From contig CAUYUJ010020563.1 in the NCBI GenBank assembly GCA_963575745.1, positions 48,501-112,500 on the forward strand: DNA of 64,000 nt, given 5' to 3'. Position numbers and translations under genes: made by a program. How positions within the stretch are numbered: the first letter of the stretch is position 1; every line of letters begins with the position of its first letter. This document shows, piece after piece, positions 11,016-22,200 of the stretch. This DNA comes from Prorocentrum cordatum (Eukaryota; Sar; Dinophyceae; Prorocentrales; Prorocentraceae). Under the pieces are notes generated by a model, which searched no databases, was not told the DNA's origin, and saw nothing but the letters and a program-made list of their open reading frames with translations.

Positions 11016-12129
11016 TCAGCCGAAGCTGCTGAACGATCTATGGAACACGCTAAACAAGCTCGGCGGCGGCGCAGGCAGCTGCGCAGGCGGCGCCGCTGGC
11101 GAAGCTTTTGCCTTGCCAGTAGGCTTCTTAGCCACTTCCCGCGACATGTTGTAGTCGTCGCTCGGCTCAGGGCTATCAGCAGCGGCTGGCTTCTTGACCG
11201 TGGCAGGGGTTGCGGCGGCTGGCCTCTTGACCGCGGCAGGGGTTGCGTTGTCCTCGTTCTCTGAGGCGTCGCCGGGCTCTGAGGCGGCGCCGTCGTCAAC
11301 AGACTCTGAGCCATCGCATGAGTGATCGGGATCATCCTGCGGCCCCTCCTCGCCGCCCTCCTCGTCATCACCGCCGGTTGCCGACGCGTCATCGATGGCG
11401 TCGCGCGCAGCGGGCCGCGCCTTCTTGATCGCGGCAGCGTCGCAAGCAGCCGCAGGTCGCTTCATATTTAGATTCACGCCGTGCGATTGCTCCAGCTTCG
11501 CTTTCAGCGGCTTGAGGTCCGCGTCGCAGTTGTACCTGCCAGAGACGACACCCTTGGCCCAAGCCACTGCGTGCTTGCACGCGTAGTCTTCCGTCACGCG
11601 GTTGAAGCTGATCTGCACCTTCTGGGCCCCAGCGACCTTCACGATCACTCCCTTGTTGTTCGTGTCCAGCTGCTTCTTCTGCGCGATGACCTTCTCGCCC
11701 GTGCTGGTCTCCCCGCTGAAGAGCTGTAGAGTCTGCTTCGTCTCGGTGGCCTTGTCCTTGCGACTCCTCCAAGCGCTCACTGTGAGCATGGTGATCTCTG
11801 AGACGTAGCCGTCGCTCCACTCGGCCTTCGCGAAGTGGTGGCCCTTTGCGCCAGGCTCCGCAAAGAACTCGCTCGTCGGCTCGGCCTTGCGATTCGACTT
11901 CTTTCTGAACGCCAAGTGCGTCGACGCGTCGTAGGTCACTGTGTACTCGTTGGCGGCTGAGGCCGATGAGGCAGCTGCTGAGCTGCGCCGACTCGTCGCC
12001 GCTGAGGCCGATGCTGCAGGTTGTTCGGCGCCTTGAAGCCGTCGAAGCGTATGCAGCCACTGCGGCACCTTGCCCTCATGCCGCTCCTTGCGAAGCGGGT
12101 CGTAGAGGTGGCGCAGCATACTGCGGAGC
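11016..12129 (-). CDS. 3' exon of the unknown KRPAAA-tail gene
   Basis: About 371 codons are continuously open to a TGA stop at 11016-11018. The N-terminal portion contains MLRHLYDPLRKERHEGK, then an Ala/Ser linker, a mixed globular portion rich in Lys and Thr, and an acidic C-terminal third with KRPAAA-like repeats. The upstream acceptor is CCCAG/G at 12129/12130. Confidence 0.6.
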
Positions 12130-14060
12130 CTGGGCGACAGAGAATCGGGGGAGAAGCGTGCAGGGTTGAGATTGGGAAAGCACAAGGTGGATCAGCGATC
12201 GCGGGCATCGAGGCCGCGCGTTCTGGACCCATCTCATGCGTTCCACCTCGTCCCTCGCACGCCTCGCCCCCGATCCTCACTGGGCATTGGGGTATCGAAG
12301 CTGGCTCTACTTAAAAATCCTCCTCCTCCTCCTCCTCCTCCTCCTCCTCGCCCTCGCCCTCGCCCTCGCCCTCACCCTCGCCCTCCTCCTCGTCCGCCTC
12401 CTCATCGCCCCCCCTCCCCCTGCCCCTCCTCATCGCCCCCCTAGACCCCCCAGGACATGAGGCTCTGAGTCTCGGCCCAGTCGTCGATCTGGTCCTGAGG
12501 GAGCTCCTTGATCGAGCGGACGTCCTTGGCCAGCTCCAGGAAGGCCGCCTTGGTCGCAGACTCTGCGAGCGACAGGTTGGGCGAGAGCTGCTCCAGCGCT
12601 GCTAGTGCCTGCTGGCCGTCGTCAGCGTCGCCGTGGAGGGTGAAAGAAGGAGGGGGAGGGGAAGGGCGAGGGAAGGAGGGAGGGAGGTAAGGAGGACGGA
12701 TAAGGAAGGAAGAAGGAGGGATGACAGAAGGGCGGGAGTGAATGAACGGACATGGCGATGACACTAGAAAGATTGAGCGAGGGAAGTGGCGGGGATGAGG
12801 GGGGGGGAGGGGACGGGGGAGAGGGGGAAGGAGAGGGAGAAGGAGGAATGGGCGAGAGGGAGATGGAGACCTCGTCATCCTGCTCGTGTACGTCCATCTC
12901 CTTCTCTCCATCCCTTCCTTCCTCCTCCTCCTCCTCCTCCTCCTCCTCCTCCTCCGCCTCCGCCTCCGCCTCCGCCTCCTCCTCCTCCTCCTTCTCCTCT
13001 TCCTCCTCCCCTCCTCCTCCTCCTCCTCTTCCTCCTGGTCCTCCTCCTCGTCCTCCTCCTCCGCCCACCCTCCCTCCATCCGTCCCTCCCTCCATCCTTC
13101 CCATCTCCCTCCATCCCGTTCTCTCTCCCCCCTCCGGTTGGCGACGACGGCGCGCCTTCGCTTGCTTGTGGATCTCCGCCACGCAAGTCTCGTTGAACTT
13201 GCCCTTGCCTGGCTTCTTGCCGTACGTGGGCCAATCTGCGCTGACGTAGTCGCCCAGCGCCGCCGCGATGCCGTCACTGTTAGCGCAGCGATGGCGCGAC
13301 TCCTCCATGCGGCGCGCCAGCGGCGCGCTGGAAGCCAAAATGGCTATGATCCGCGTCAGGGGTGTGCCGAGCCTCTGCGCTGAGGTGCAGGCCACTGTAA
13401 GGTCGCGATCTGTGTGAGGGGTGCGCCATTCATGAGATGGGGATACTCGATGCGCGATCGAAGCGTCATCGATGCGTCATCGATGACGCCATCGATGACG
13501 CAGCTGAGAAACCAATAATGTCGAGGCGAATCCAGGAGGAGGAGGAGGAGGAGACTGAAAAGGAGGCTGAGGAGTGGGAAGGCGGTGGCAGAGGCGGAGG
13601 CGGACGCGGAGGAGGAGGTGGAGGAGGAGGAGGAACAAGATAAGGAGGAAGAGGAGGAAGAGGAATATGAGGAGGAGAAGGGTAATCGTCTTCCTCTTCC
13701 CGTCTTTCCTGCCCTTCCGCCTATGTAAATATCCGCATTCCTCCCTAGACCTCCATCCTCTGGCACATATCGATCTCATTCCTTGCTCACCTATTCCATC
13801 CCTGACTCCCACGCTTCACTCCAACGCCCCCTCCTTCCTCATCCTCCCCCTTCTTCCTCGGGTGGGGTGCGGCGGCCTCCGCCCCGCAGCAGCAACTCTG
13901 CCGCTTCCGCGCCCGCCGAGGCCATGTCGACGACCTCGCGGGGCTCGGCGGCGAGCGCCATCGGCGGCGGCGCGGGGCGAGGGGGCCGGGCGGCCCAGCC
14001 GCGGCTCTCCCAGAGGGCCGCGGCTTGGGCAGAGAGCGGGCTCCACTCCTGCGGCATCGG
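11016..14060 (-). CDS. Unknown multi-exon gene with Lys-Arg-Pro-Ala-Ala-rich tail
   Basis: Coding blocks on the minus strand are: about 14060-13860 (acceptor GCCGCAG/GAGTGG), about 13378-13145 (acceptor AGCGCAG/AGG, ending near an AAG/GCGCGCC that would be a GC donor), about 12640-12446 (helical, Glu/Leu-rich, ending LMSWG/GTCTAG) and 12129-11016 (acceptor GTCGCCCAG/G, stop TGA). The last block has a folded-looking core of about 200 residues (many Lys, Thr, Val and aromatics), then two or three KRPAAA/VKKPAAA repeats in an acidic linker. I do not recognise the protein. The basic motifs suggest nuclear or nucleic-acid binding. The phase across 12446 to 12129 is not resolved, so one exon may be missing, and the 14 kb block may belong elsewhere. 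Confidence 0.5.
12310..12440. repeat. (CTC/CCTCGC)n tract
   Basis: CTC and CCTCGC units fill the intron between blocks 12640-12446 and 12129-11016. Confidence 0.7.
12640..12865. repeat. Purine-rich GGAGGGA tract
   Basis: About 225 bases of degenerate GGA/GGGA sequence lie directly upstream (minus sense) of the block ending at 12446. Confidence 0.6.
12915..13130. repeat. (TCC)n tract
   Basis: TCC/TCCGCC units begin just after the donor side of the 13378-13145 block (minus sense). Confidence 0.8.
13530..13680. repeat. (GGA)n tract
   Basis: GGA/GGCGGA units lie in the intron between the 14 kb and 13.3 kb coding blocks, next to a cluster of CGTCATCGATGACG palindromes at 13463-13500. Confidence 0.75.
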
Positions 14061-14089
14061 CTGCGGCGGATCACGCGCGCGCGCCTTCT

Positions 14090-14715
14090 CCTCCGCCCCC
14101 CCCCCTCCTCCTCCTCCTCCCCCCCCTCCTCAGCCTCCTCCTTCTCCTCGTCCCCCCTCCTCTTCGAGATCCTCGATCATCCTCCCCCTCGATGTCGCCC
14201 TCTTCTTCGATGCTCTCCATTCTCCCATTCCCATGTTCCTTCCTCGGGCACCTCCTTCTCATAATCCTCACCGTTCTTATCCTCCTCCTCCTCATCCTCG
14301 CCGAAAGCTCGTCCTGCTCCTCTTCCTCACCCCCCTTCTCTTCCTCCTCATGTTCCTCTCCTCTCCTCTCCTCCCCATCGCCCCCCTCCCCTCTCACATC
14401 CTCTCCTCTCGAATCGTCTCCTCTCCTCTGGTTTCCTCTCCTCTCCTCTCCCTCCTCTCATCTCCTCTCTTCCTCTCTTCCTCTCTTCCTCTCGTCCTCC
14501 TCCTCCTCCTCCTTCTCCTCCTCCTCCTCGCCCTCTAATTTAAGGGCGCAGCGTGCCCGCCGCAAATCCGCGGTGCCTTGGGCAGCGCCACCCCTCCCCT
14601 CCCCTCCTCTCTCCTCTCCGCTCCCCTCTCCTCGATCCTCTCTCCTCCCCTCCCCCTCCCCTTCACTTCTCCCCATCGTTCTTCCTCCGTCTGGTCTCTA
14701 TCTCCTCTCCCCCGC

Positions 14716-14769
<54 letters not shown>

Positions 14770-14813
14770 CTCTCTGTTTTTTATATAAAAAAATCTCTCT
14801 CTCTCTCTCTATA

Positions 14814-14863
<50 letters not shown>

Positions 14864-15155
14864 CATCTTCCCTCTCCCTCTCCTCCTCCTCCTGCTGCTG
14901 CTGCTGCTGCTTCTCCTCGTCCTTCTCTCCATCCTCCTTCTCGGCCTCCTCATAATTTCCCTTCTCTCCTGCCCCTCGCCGATATCGTCCCCCCTCCCGC
15001 CCCTCGCCTCTCATCCCGTGCCCTCTCCTCTCCTCTTCTCTCCCCTCCTCTCCTCTCCTCTCCTCTCCTCTTCTCTCCTCTCCTCTCCACTCCTCTCCTC
15101 TCCTCCCCTCTCCTTTCCTCCTCTCCTCCTCTCCTCTCCTCCTGGCAAGCTAACG
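14090..15155. repeat. About 1 kb polypyrimidine tract with (CT)n core
   Basis: Nearly unbroken C+T sequence on the plus strand: TCC units, CTCTCCTC units, a (CT)n core at 14717-14860 interrupted by TTTTTTATATAAAAAAA at about 14778-14794, a short (CTG)n at 14893-14910 and more CTCTC units. The frames through it are repeat artefacts. Confidence 0.9.
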
Positions 15156-15374
15156 CGCGCGTCTTCATTGCGAGGGCGTCTCATGCGAAAACGCGCGCGC
15201 TCTTGTGATAGAACGGGGGCCGTATATATAAAGAGAAGGATAGAGTAGACAGAAAGTGAAGAAATAAGTTTTTTGTGCAAGCCAAACCGAAAGCCAGATG
15301 TACGTCATAACAGCGCTACGTCGTGCGCACGCATCGCCGAAGCAGGAGTTGCAAAGCGTGCAACGCTTCATGTA

Positions 15375-15510
15375 GCTTCATTGAAAGCGTTTAGCGCTTA
15401 ACATAAGCGTCAAACGCTTAATATAAGCGTCAAGCGCTTAATATAAGCGTCAACGCTTATTTTAAGCGTTGGCGCTTATTTTAAGAGCAAGGCTTTTTTT
15501 AAGCGCCCAA
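15375..15510. repeat. AT-rich palindromic iterons (TTAAGCGTCAAGCGCTTAAT type)
   Basis: Units containing AAGCGCTT or AAGCGTT repeat about every 20-22 bases (for example 15390-15505) in an otherwise GC-rich region. Each unit is partly self-complementary. They lie immediately 3' of the hypothetical CCCH-like reading frame ending at 15534, where they could mark its 3' end. That is inference. Confidence 0.7.
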
Positions 15511-15533
15511 CAAGACATCAAGACGTCTGACGC

Positions 15534-16640
15534 TTAGTTTAGCAAGTCCCGGCCCTGAGGGCAGTCGCCGTAGGAGCACGACCCAATTGCCGTCCAAATC
15601 CTGCACGGCTTCTTCCCCTTGCCGGCTGCGCTCCCTTTCCCGGCGCCTTTTTGGGGCTTGCCTGCGCCGCCCTTGCCGCCCTGGGTCCGGCGCGGCCCCT
15701 GGAATTTGTTCACGTTTGTCTTGCGCCGATTCGCGTTCGGCCCCTCCGCCGCGCCACCGGCGCCCTCGCGCTCTGCCTGCGCACCGCGCTTGAAAGGGGT
15801 CGCGGTATCGGAGATCGCCGTCTGCGGCGCAGTGGCGAGCCGCTCGAGCCTGGGGGCCATGGCCAATCTGCCGCCCATTTCGTCGGTCCTCGCGGGCGAC
15901 GAGTTCATGGCGACTTCTCCGATGTCGCCCAGGTCGCGCGCTGCTCTTCCCCACTGGTTCTGCAACAGCAGGCGCGCGTGCAGGAGCTCGGGCGCGCCGA
16001 GCCCGCGGCGCAAGCGCCGCGCCGACGCGCCTGCCGCCGCGGGGACGAGCTGGGGCGCTCCCGTCTTCTTCGCGGCTATCGCCTCTGACTGGACCTCGTA
16101 CCTGAGGCTCGAACTCGCCGATGGCCCCATTAAGCTTCTCGTGCCTGCCTCAGAGGCGCAGGCTTGGCAGGCGCGCATCTTCTACTCTGTGGTTGCGGGG
16201 GCGGTCCAACTCTTCGAGTCTCCGCCGCATGTGCTCCGGCTTCAACTGGAGACGCCTCCGGGTTGCTGGGCTGCCCCGTGGCGTCGTGGAATTTGTGCGA
16301 GAATTGCGCCGCCAGCGCCCACTCAGCGGCCCCGGGCTTGACTGCGGCGACGCTCTCGCGGGCCGCCTCGCAGAAGACTTGGTCGACCTTCTTGACTATG
16401 ATCGCGCCGCCTTCTCCCCGGAGGTGCTCCGGCGCGGCGCTGTCCTCCGCTGCAGGGGTCGGGTCGGTGAAGCCCTCCCCCTCGAGGTGCGCGCGCGCGC
16501 CGCCTCGGGCAATTCGCGCATCCACTCTGGGAAGGAGCTCATTCGGGTCGCGGGCGCCTACGGGCGTGCCGCGGTGGTTCGCGCAGGACGCAGGGTTTGA
16601 GCCGCGCGCCTTGTTGAGCCAAGACGACTGCTGACCGCTC
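15534..16640 (-). CDS. Hypothetical protein ending in a degenerate CCCH-like zinc motif
   Basis: Two overlapping minus-strand frames cover this block: about 16640-16130 and 16178-15534. The second ends with a Gly/Lys-rich linker and CRIWTAIGSCSYGDCPQG, which has the C-x8-C-x4-C spacing of CCCH fingers but no final His before the stop. CCCH tails of this kind occur both in gag-like proteins of dinoflagellate retroelements and in RNA-binding proteins. A frame change is needed near 16130-16180, by an unseen short intron or an indel. It could also be a 3' part of the MKT1-like transcript, but the phase was not shown to fit. Confidence 0.4.
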
Positions 16641-16699
16641 CACTTACCGCGCTCTCTGCTAGTCTCGCGCCGGTCGCTCCGCTGGCCAGGATTCTCTCT

Positions 16700-18120
16700 C
16701 GCGCGTTTCAGACATCACCGCAAGTTCCCCAACGGCCCGAGGGCGAGAGAAGGCGAGGGGCCCTGCGGGCCAGGAGCTCTCGATGACGCCGCGGAGAGCA
16801 CGCGTGAACCCCTGGCGGCGCGCGCCCCCCAGAGCCCCCTGCTGATGGTCTGGGCCGCTGCGTGGCCCAGGCGACAGCGGGCGGTTGCCGAGCGCGCGTG
16901 CGCCTGGGGCACGCCTGCAGGCCTGTGCGCCGATTTCCCAATAAGGCTGCCTTGAAACACACCGACCCTGCAGCCGACGGGTCCGTCCAAGCCTTCAACG
17001 CCTACTCCGACCCTGGCAACGTGGCTGGGCCCCCCCCCTTGGCGGCTGGTCAGGAGCGCTGTCGGCCCCGTGTTCCGTTCCAGGGGCCGAGAAAAGACCC
17101 GCCCTTGACTCGTCCGCTCCTCAAGACGGGAGAGACACCCTAGTGCGCGTTGCCGGGGTCGGCGGACCACCTGCGTCTCGCATTATTCTTCCTTGCTACC
17201 AGGAAGCGCTCGGCAAGCGCGGCTGGACCCCTTCGCCGCCGCAGTTGGATTCTACGATATGAATCCCATGGCGTTCTCGGCGTGCCGGAACGCCGTGCGG
17301 TGCGCCCATCTCCTCAGCATGACGCCCAAGTGGCCGCCCGTTCCGCCCGCGCGCAGGCGGTCAAGAAAGTGCTGGGCGGGACCACCTACCACCCGCAGTA
17401 CGGTTGCCCACGCAGACGTTGCTTGTTGTACCCCTACTGTCCGTAGCTCACCATGCCGTGTGCACACCTGCCTCGCCCTCAGCTTGTGGGCCCCGCGCCT
17501 GCCGCCCGCCGTTGCAATCCTCGCCCGTGCTACCGCGGGCGCGCTCGCCTGCGCTCGCGCTGGCTCTGCAGGTTCCGCCAGCGCCCTTCGGGGCGTTCGT
17601 GAGCGGCTGCGCCTCTCTGCGCGCCGCGCACCCAGTGGCTGCCGGCAAAGCGCCAGCCTCTCGCTTAGAAGTTCTCGGCGCAACGGTGACCGTGGCCCCG
17701 CGCGCGCGCGGGGGAACCTGGATGCGCCGCGCCGAGGCAGTGCCTGGCAACGGGACCCCGCGTCCACATCGCGCGGGCCTTGATCCGATATGGCTGCGGT
17801 TTTTGGAGCCGGGGCCGCGCTCGTCGCTGTCGGGGACCCCGAACGATCCAGCGCAGGCACACCCATGTCGGGACACCCAAGAAGTATCGGCGTCCAGACA
17901 TGCGCGGACCCCCAGGACCACCCGCGTGTGCAAGCACTGTTTTGGACACGTCCCTTCTCCCCTCCCCTCCAGCCGTGGGCGGCGGCCGCGTCCTGCGCGT
18001 CCTCCGCGCCCATCGCGGCCCGCCGTGCAACGCGAACAAGAATAACCACGCATAAGCGCGCTCCCACATTGGGAGAAACAAACTTTGCGCGCGTGGCGTT
18101 GCGCGGATAAGCGGGGGGTA
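16700..18120. other. GC-rich non-coding stretch, nothing recognised
   Basis: Long open frames exist on both strands at once (for example near 17250-18065), the expected outcome of very high GC. Their translations are Ala/Arg/Pro/Ser-rich and show no domain. No repeat unit is obvious. Confidence 0.5.
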
Positions 18121-18329
18121 ACTTGCGAACGCTCGCGCCTCCGTGCTGCGCAGACGATCGGCGCGAGTCCCCTCTTGGCCCCCCGTCAGTCCTGCGAGCT
18201 CAGCCCGACCCTGCCCAAGGCCGGAGCTAGCAAGAAAGTGGCGTTGCGCCCGTGATAAGAGAGGATCGGAGGGGCCGATTATGCCGCCGGTGCGGGGCCC
18301 CAGTGCAATGTTCTGCTCAAGAATTGTTT

Positions 18330-18930
18330 TGCTCAAGTCTCGGGCGGAACCGCTCTTTTGAATTCGAACCCGATGATTTCGAAATCCAGTCGAGATCGTT
18401 TGTTGAAGGAAGTGTTGGGCGGGGGCGCCATTTCGGAATCGAACCTGGAAGTTTCGACATCGTTCGGAGCTGTTGCTCTGGGAAGTCTCAAGCGAAAACC
18501 GCAGCTTCGAAATCTCAGGAAAGAAACTTAATATTTTAAATGCCAAACGGTGTGGCCGTTTCGAAACGACGGTTTCGTTTGAGGCTTCCTCCAAAAACAT
18601 GTCCTAACGATTTCGAAACTTTCGGGTTTGACTTCGAAATGGCGCTCCCGTCCAGGACTTCCTCCAAACTAGGATTCTAAACCTTTCTGGTTCGATTTTG
18701 AATTGGCGTCCCGCCGAGGACTTCCCCCGCAACGCAATTCGGAGCCTTCTGGGTTCGATTTCGAAGTGGCGCTCCCGCCAAGGACATCCTGAAAACTGGA
18801 CTTCGACACCCTTTGGCTCGATTTCGGAAAAGCGTCCCCACCCAGGACTTCTTCGAAAGTAGAGGTCGGCACTTCTTCAGCTCGAAATCGCAACGGCGCT
18901 CCCGCCTAAAACGCGTCTTGGTGGAAACAC
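18330..18930. repeat. 64 bp tandem repeat with an inverted left arm
   Basis: GGCGCTCCCGCC-type boxes recur at 18641, 18705, 18768, 18830 and 18895, a step of 62-65 bases. Each is followed by AGGACTTCCTCC and later TTCGATTTCGAA. To the left (18330-18540) the same boxes appear in reverse complement (for example GGCGCCATTTCGGAATCGAA at about 18426), so the array is divergent around about 18570. It lies just downstream of MKT1 exon 7. Confidence 0.75.
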
Positions 18931-19048
18931 GAAGCGGGTCAAAACTTTCCGAGCGCCGATGTACATGCTCCTCCGGCCGCCCTCAGACAGGCCCCAAGCG
19001 AGCTGGGAAAAAGGGCGTACATCCCTTGGGACCCCCGCTTGACTGCAC

Positions 19049-19233
19049 CATCCATTCCCGTCCAGCCGATGCCTGTAGTCCTGGAGTTCCATGATGAGCC
19101 CCCGGAACTCCGCGGTGTCCACTAGGGGCTGGGTCTTATCCAGCCACTCCCCCATGGCAAGCGCCTGGGGGAGCTTGAACGAGATGATGCCGTAGACCAA
19201 CAGGAAATAAAGCTTCTCCTGGGGCGACAAGAT
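19049..19233 (-). CDS. MKT1: MKT1-like exon 7 (start of the C-terminal domain)
   Basis: The acceptor is AACACAG/ATC (or the internal CCCCAG/GAG). It encodes a helical segment, LSPQEKLYFLLVYGIISFKL and then a leucine-rich helix ending LDGNGW. The donor is GATG/GTGCAGTC, leaving phase 2. This fits the position of the helical MKT1 C-terminal domain, but the assignment rests on context more than on a signature. The next exon was not found. Confidence 0.65.
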
Positions 19234-22200
19234 CTGTGTTGGGCGCCCGAATTATCCGGGGTAACTCGGGTTTGGATTCCCAGAAAAGGAACCCGAGTTA
19301 TCCCTGACCCGAGTTACCCCTGATGATTCGGGGCTCTGACTGTGCATCTTCACCGCCGCGGGCCAGGCCCATCCTGGGCCCAGGAGCGAGGTATACGCCC
19401 CTTGCCATGGCCAGGGAGGCAGACACGCCGCCCTCGGGTCCAAGATTGGCCAGCGGCAGTGGAGGTGTACGGGCGATTCTGGAAATCCTGAACCAAAAAC
19501 TGTTTTCATCTCTTGAGGCCGGGCCTCATTCTTTACTTCCGCCGCCTTCCGCTGCCCTTCTGCCGGCTTCCGCCGGCGGAGGCGGCCTCGTTTTACCTCC
19601 GCCGACCTTCCGCCGCCCTTCCTTCGCCTTCCGCCGCGAAAGAGATGGCAGCTCCTTCTAGCCCCGCAGACAAGGCCCTTTCTGGAACGCCCCATGAATC
19701 GATCTCGTCGCCCCATCTCCGGGAGCACATCGCCCATGATGGCGCTCATGTCGTGCGGGACCAGGCCAGCACGGCCGCCCTTGCCGCCCATCTCGTGGCC
19801 GCGGCCGTGCCCGTGCCAATGGGTCTCGTCGATGGGGCGCACGTCCGCCTCCCGCATGTGCAGGATGGGCGAGCTGTGCACCAGCAGCTTGCAGATGCAA
19901 TAGCTGTTCAAGTGGTCGACCCGCATCTCGTCCGACGGGAAGCCCGTCATCCAATTGATGAACGGTGCCTGCCTGATCAGCTGTATGGCCCCCTCCATAT
20001 TGAAGCGCGAATTGAGCGCCGATTGACCTCCGTGGTCGAGGTACGGGTAGGTGAGGCAGTACTCAGTGCCCGCGAGCATGCAGATGTCGATGAACTGGTC
20101 CATCGTCAGCTTCCACTTGAAGAGCACGGCCTCCAGCGACACCCAGTCGAACTTGCACCGAGCCCAGTCCTAGGCAGGAATGGGTGAGTGAGCAGGATGG
20201 TATGCGTCTGATGATTAGGGGAGACAAGAGATAAGAGGGAGGGAGAGCAGTTTGTGGAGGAGAGGGAGGACCCGGATGAGTGGGAGGGGGGGGGGAGGGG
20301 ATGTGGGTGCAGGAGGGTACTGTATGGACATGATGAGGTGGAACATCAGAGGATACGAGGAGGGGGGGAGGGCACGTTATGTGGAGAAGAGGCAGGAGCG
20401 GAACCTGTGGGAGGGGGGTATGGATGGGGGAACAGGATGCTATGTTCATGATGATGATAATGATGCTGCTGCTGATGATGATGGTGATGATGATGACGAG
20501 GAGGAGGAGGAGGAGGAGGAGGAGGAGGAAGAGCAGAGGGCAAACAGACGGGAGTACAAATTGCGCAGGAGAGCGATGGCTCCAGCTCTCAACCAGCGCG
20601 CGTTCGCAGGAGCGCCCCCGCTGCGATCAGGGGGCTGAGGCTTGACGCGAGCTCCCGCTGCAGACATACCACGCAAACTGGACCGTCAAAATCCAGGGCG
20701 CGCTCGTTCAAAAACGTCTGCACACCCGAGTTCCCGCTTACTCGAGTCTTTCGCTTCTCCGACACGTATGCCCCCCCGCCGCGGCTGCTGGCAGCAGGAG
20801 CCCGGCGCAAGGGGCCGTGCCGCTCCGACCGGGAAATGCTGGCGGCGCTGCAGATACGCTGCGCGGCGCGGGGGTGGCGTGGGCGGTCCTGGGGATGGAT
20901 CGGGCAGGTGGCAGCGGCGGCAGGATCAGCAAAGACGGCCTTGTCATCGCTCGGACTTCCATTCCACGTGAGTCTTGCGGAGTCGTGCGTGCATTTCCTT
21001 TTCCGCAGGATGGCCCAAAATGCTCCTCGATGGTCCATGCCGAAAGAGAACTGCACACGTCCGAGCGATGCCACGTGGCGGAGCCATAGCTCGGGATGGT
21101 GGCGCAGCGGAGCGGCTGACCGGCCCCCGGCAGCCCACCCACGAGGGACGGCCGACAGTTGGGCGTGCCGCGCGGCCTACTGGGGCTGCGGGCGCCGTGC
21201 CCACCGCGCGGATTCGCCCTCGTTGCGAGTGGCGCAGGTGGGCCGCAGGACCGGGCCCGCCACGAGGGCGCCTTCGGCTCCGCAAGCGGCCGGGCTCCAT
21301 GGTGGCGCGGCGACTCCTGTGGCCGCTGATACCGCGAATGCGGCGGACGGCGCGACTGCGGCTGCGGAGGCCGCCGACGCCGCAATGGTCGAGCCAGCGA
21401 TCGCGGAGCGCCTGGCAGCCTAGACCCCCGACGTCGTGATTTTTTCACCGACCCCCAGAGGTCTGGACCCATTCCTTGGGACCGATTTATCATCCTGAAT
21501 CGTTTTTTGACGGTCCCGAGGCCCGGGAAGAGCCCCCGGAGGCAGAAAATAGAGACAAACCTCCGTTGCGATTTTTTCACAAAGCGAGGAGGTCTGGGAG
21601 CAATGCGTGCCCGAATTGCCGCGGCCCGGGCCCTCCGCGAGCTGGACGGGCAGGTGGCGCAGTGGGAGGCGGAGGCGACTGCGCTGGTGGAGGCGGGGCG
21701 CGCCGCCCGGCCGCTCGAGCGCAGGCTACGCGAAGCCGCTCCGAGGCGGCCCGCACGTCGAGTAGCCGCCGGTGCTCGAGAGGCGGCCGAGCAGGCGGTG
21801 CTGGCCGCGGCTGCCCAGCAGGAGCAGGCCATGCAGGCCGAGGCCGAGGAGGCGGCCGCGCAACGCGCAGCTGGCAGACGTGCAGGCCGAGGTGGCCGCC
21901 GGCGGCGCCGCTGGATCCGCGGGCAGCCCTGGTCGCCCGCGGCCGCACTTCCCCCTGCGGGAAGGCTCGAGGCGGCCTTCACTGCGCTGTGGCGGCCGCC
22001 GCGGCCCCGCGGCGCCCGCACTGGCGTGGCCGGTCTGCCGGAGCAGGGGCAGCCCCCGGGCTGGGCGCTCCCTCGCCCCCCGCCTGCCTGCCCGCCTGCC
22101 TGCCTGCCTGCCTGCCTGCCTGCTGCTGCTGCTGCTGCTGCTGGTGCTGGTGCTGGTGCTGGTGCTGGTGCTGGTGCTGGTGCTGGTGCTGGTGCTGGTG

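Noticed and set aside
15375-15510. Plasmid or viral replication origin iterons
   Set aside because: No replication gene nearby and the surroundings are dinoflagellate nuclear DNA.
17252-18067. Several 200-270 codon frames on both strands
   Set aside because: Same composition-driven overlap; no domain or splice signals.
20738-22021. 427-codon minus-strand frame
   Set aside because: Lies antisense to LINE-2 and DR1/family B repeats; composition-driven.
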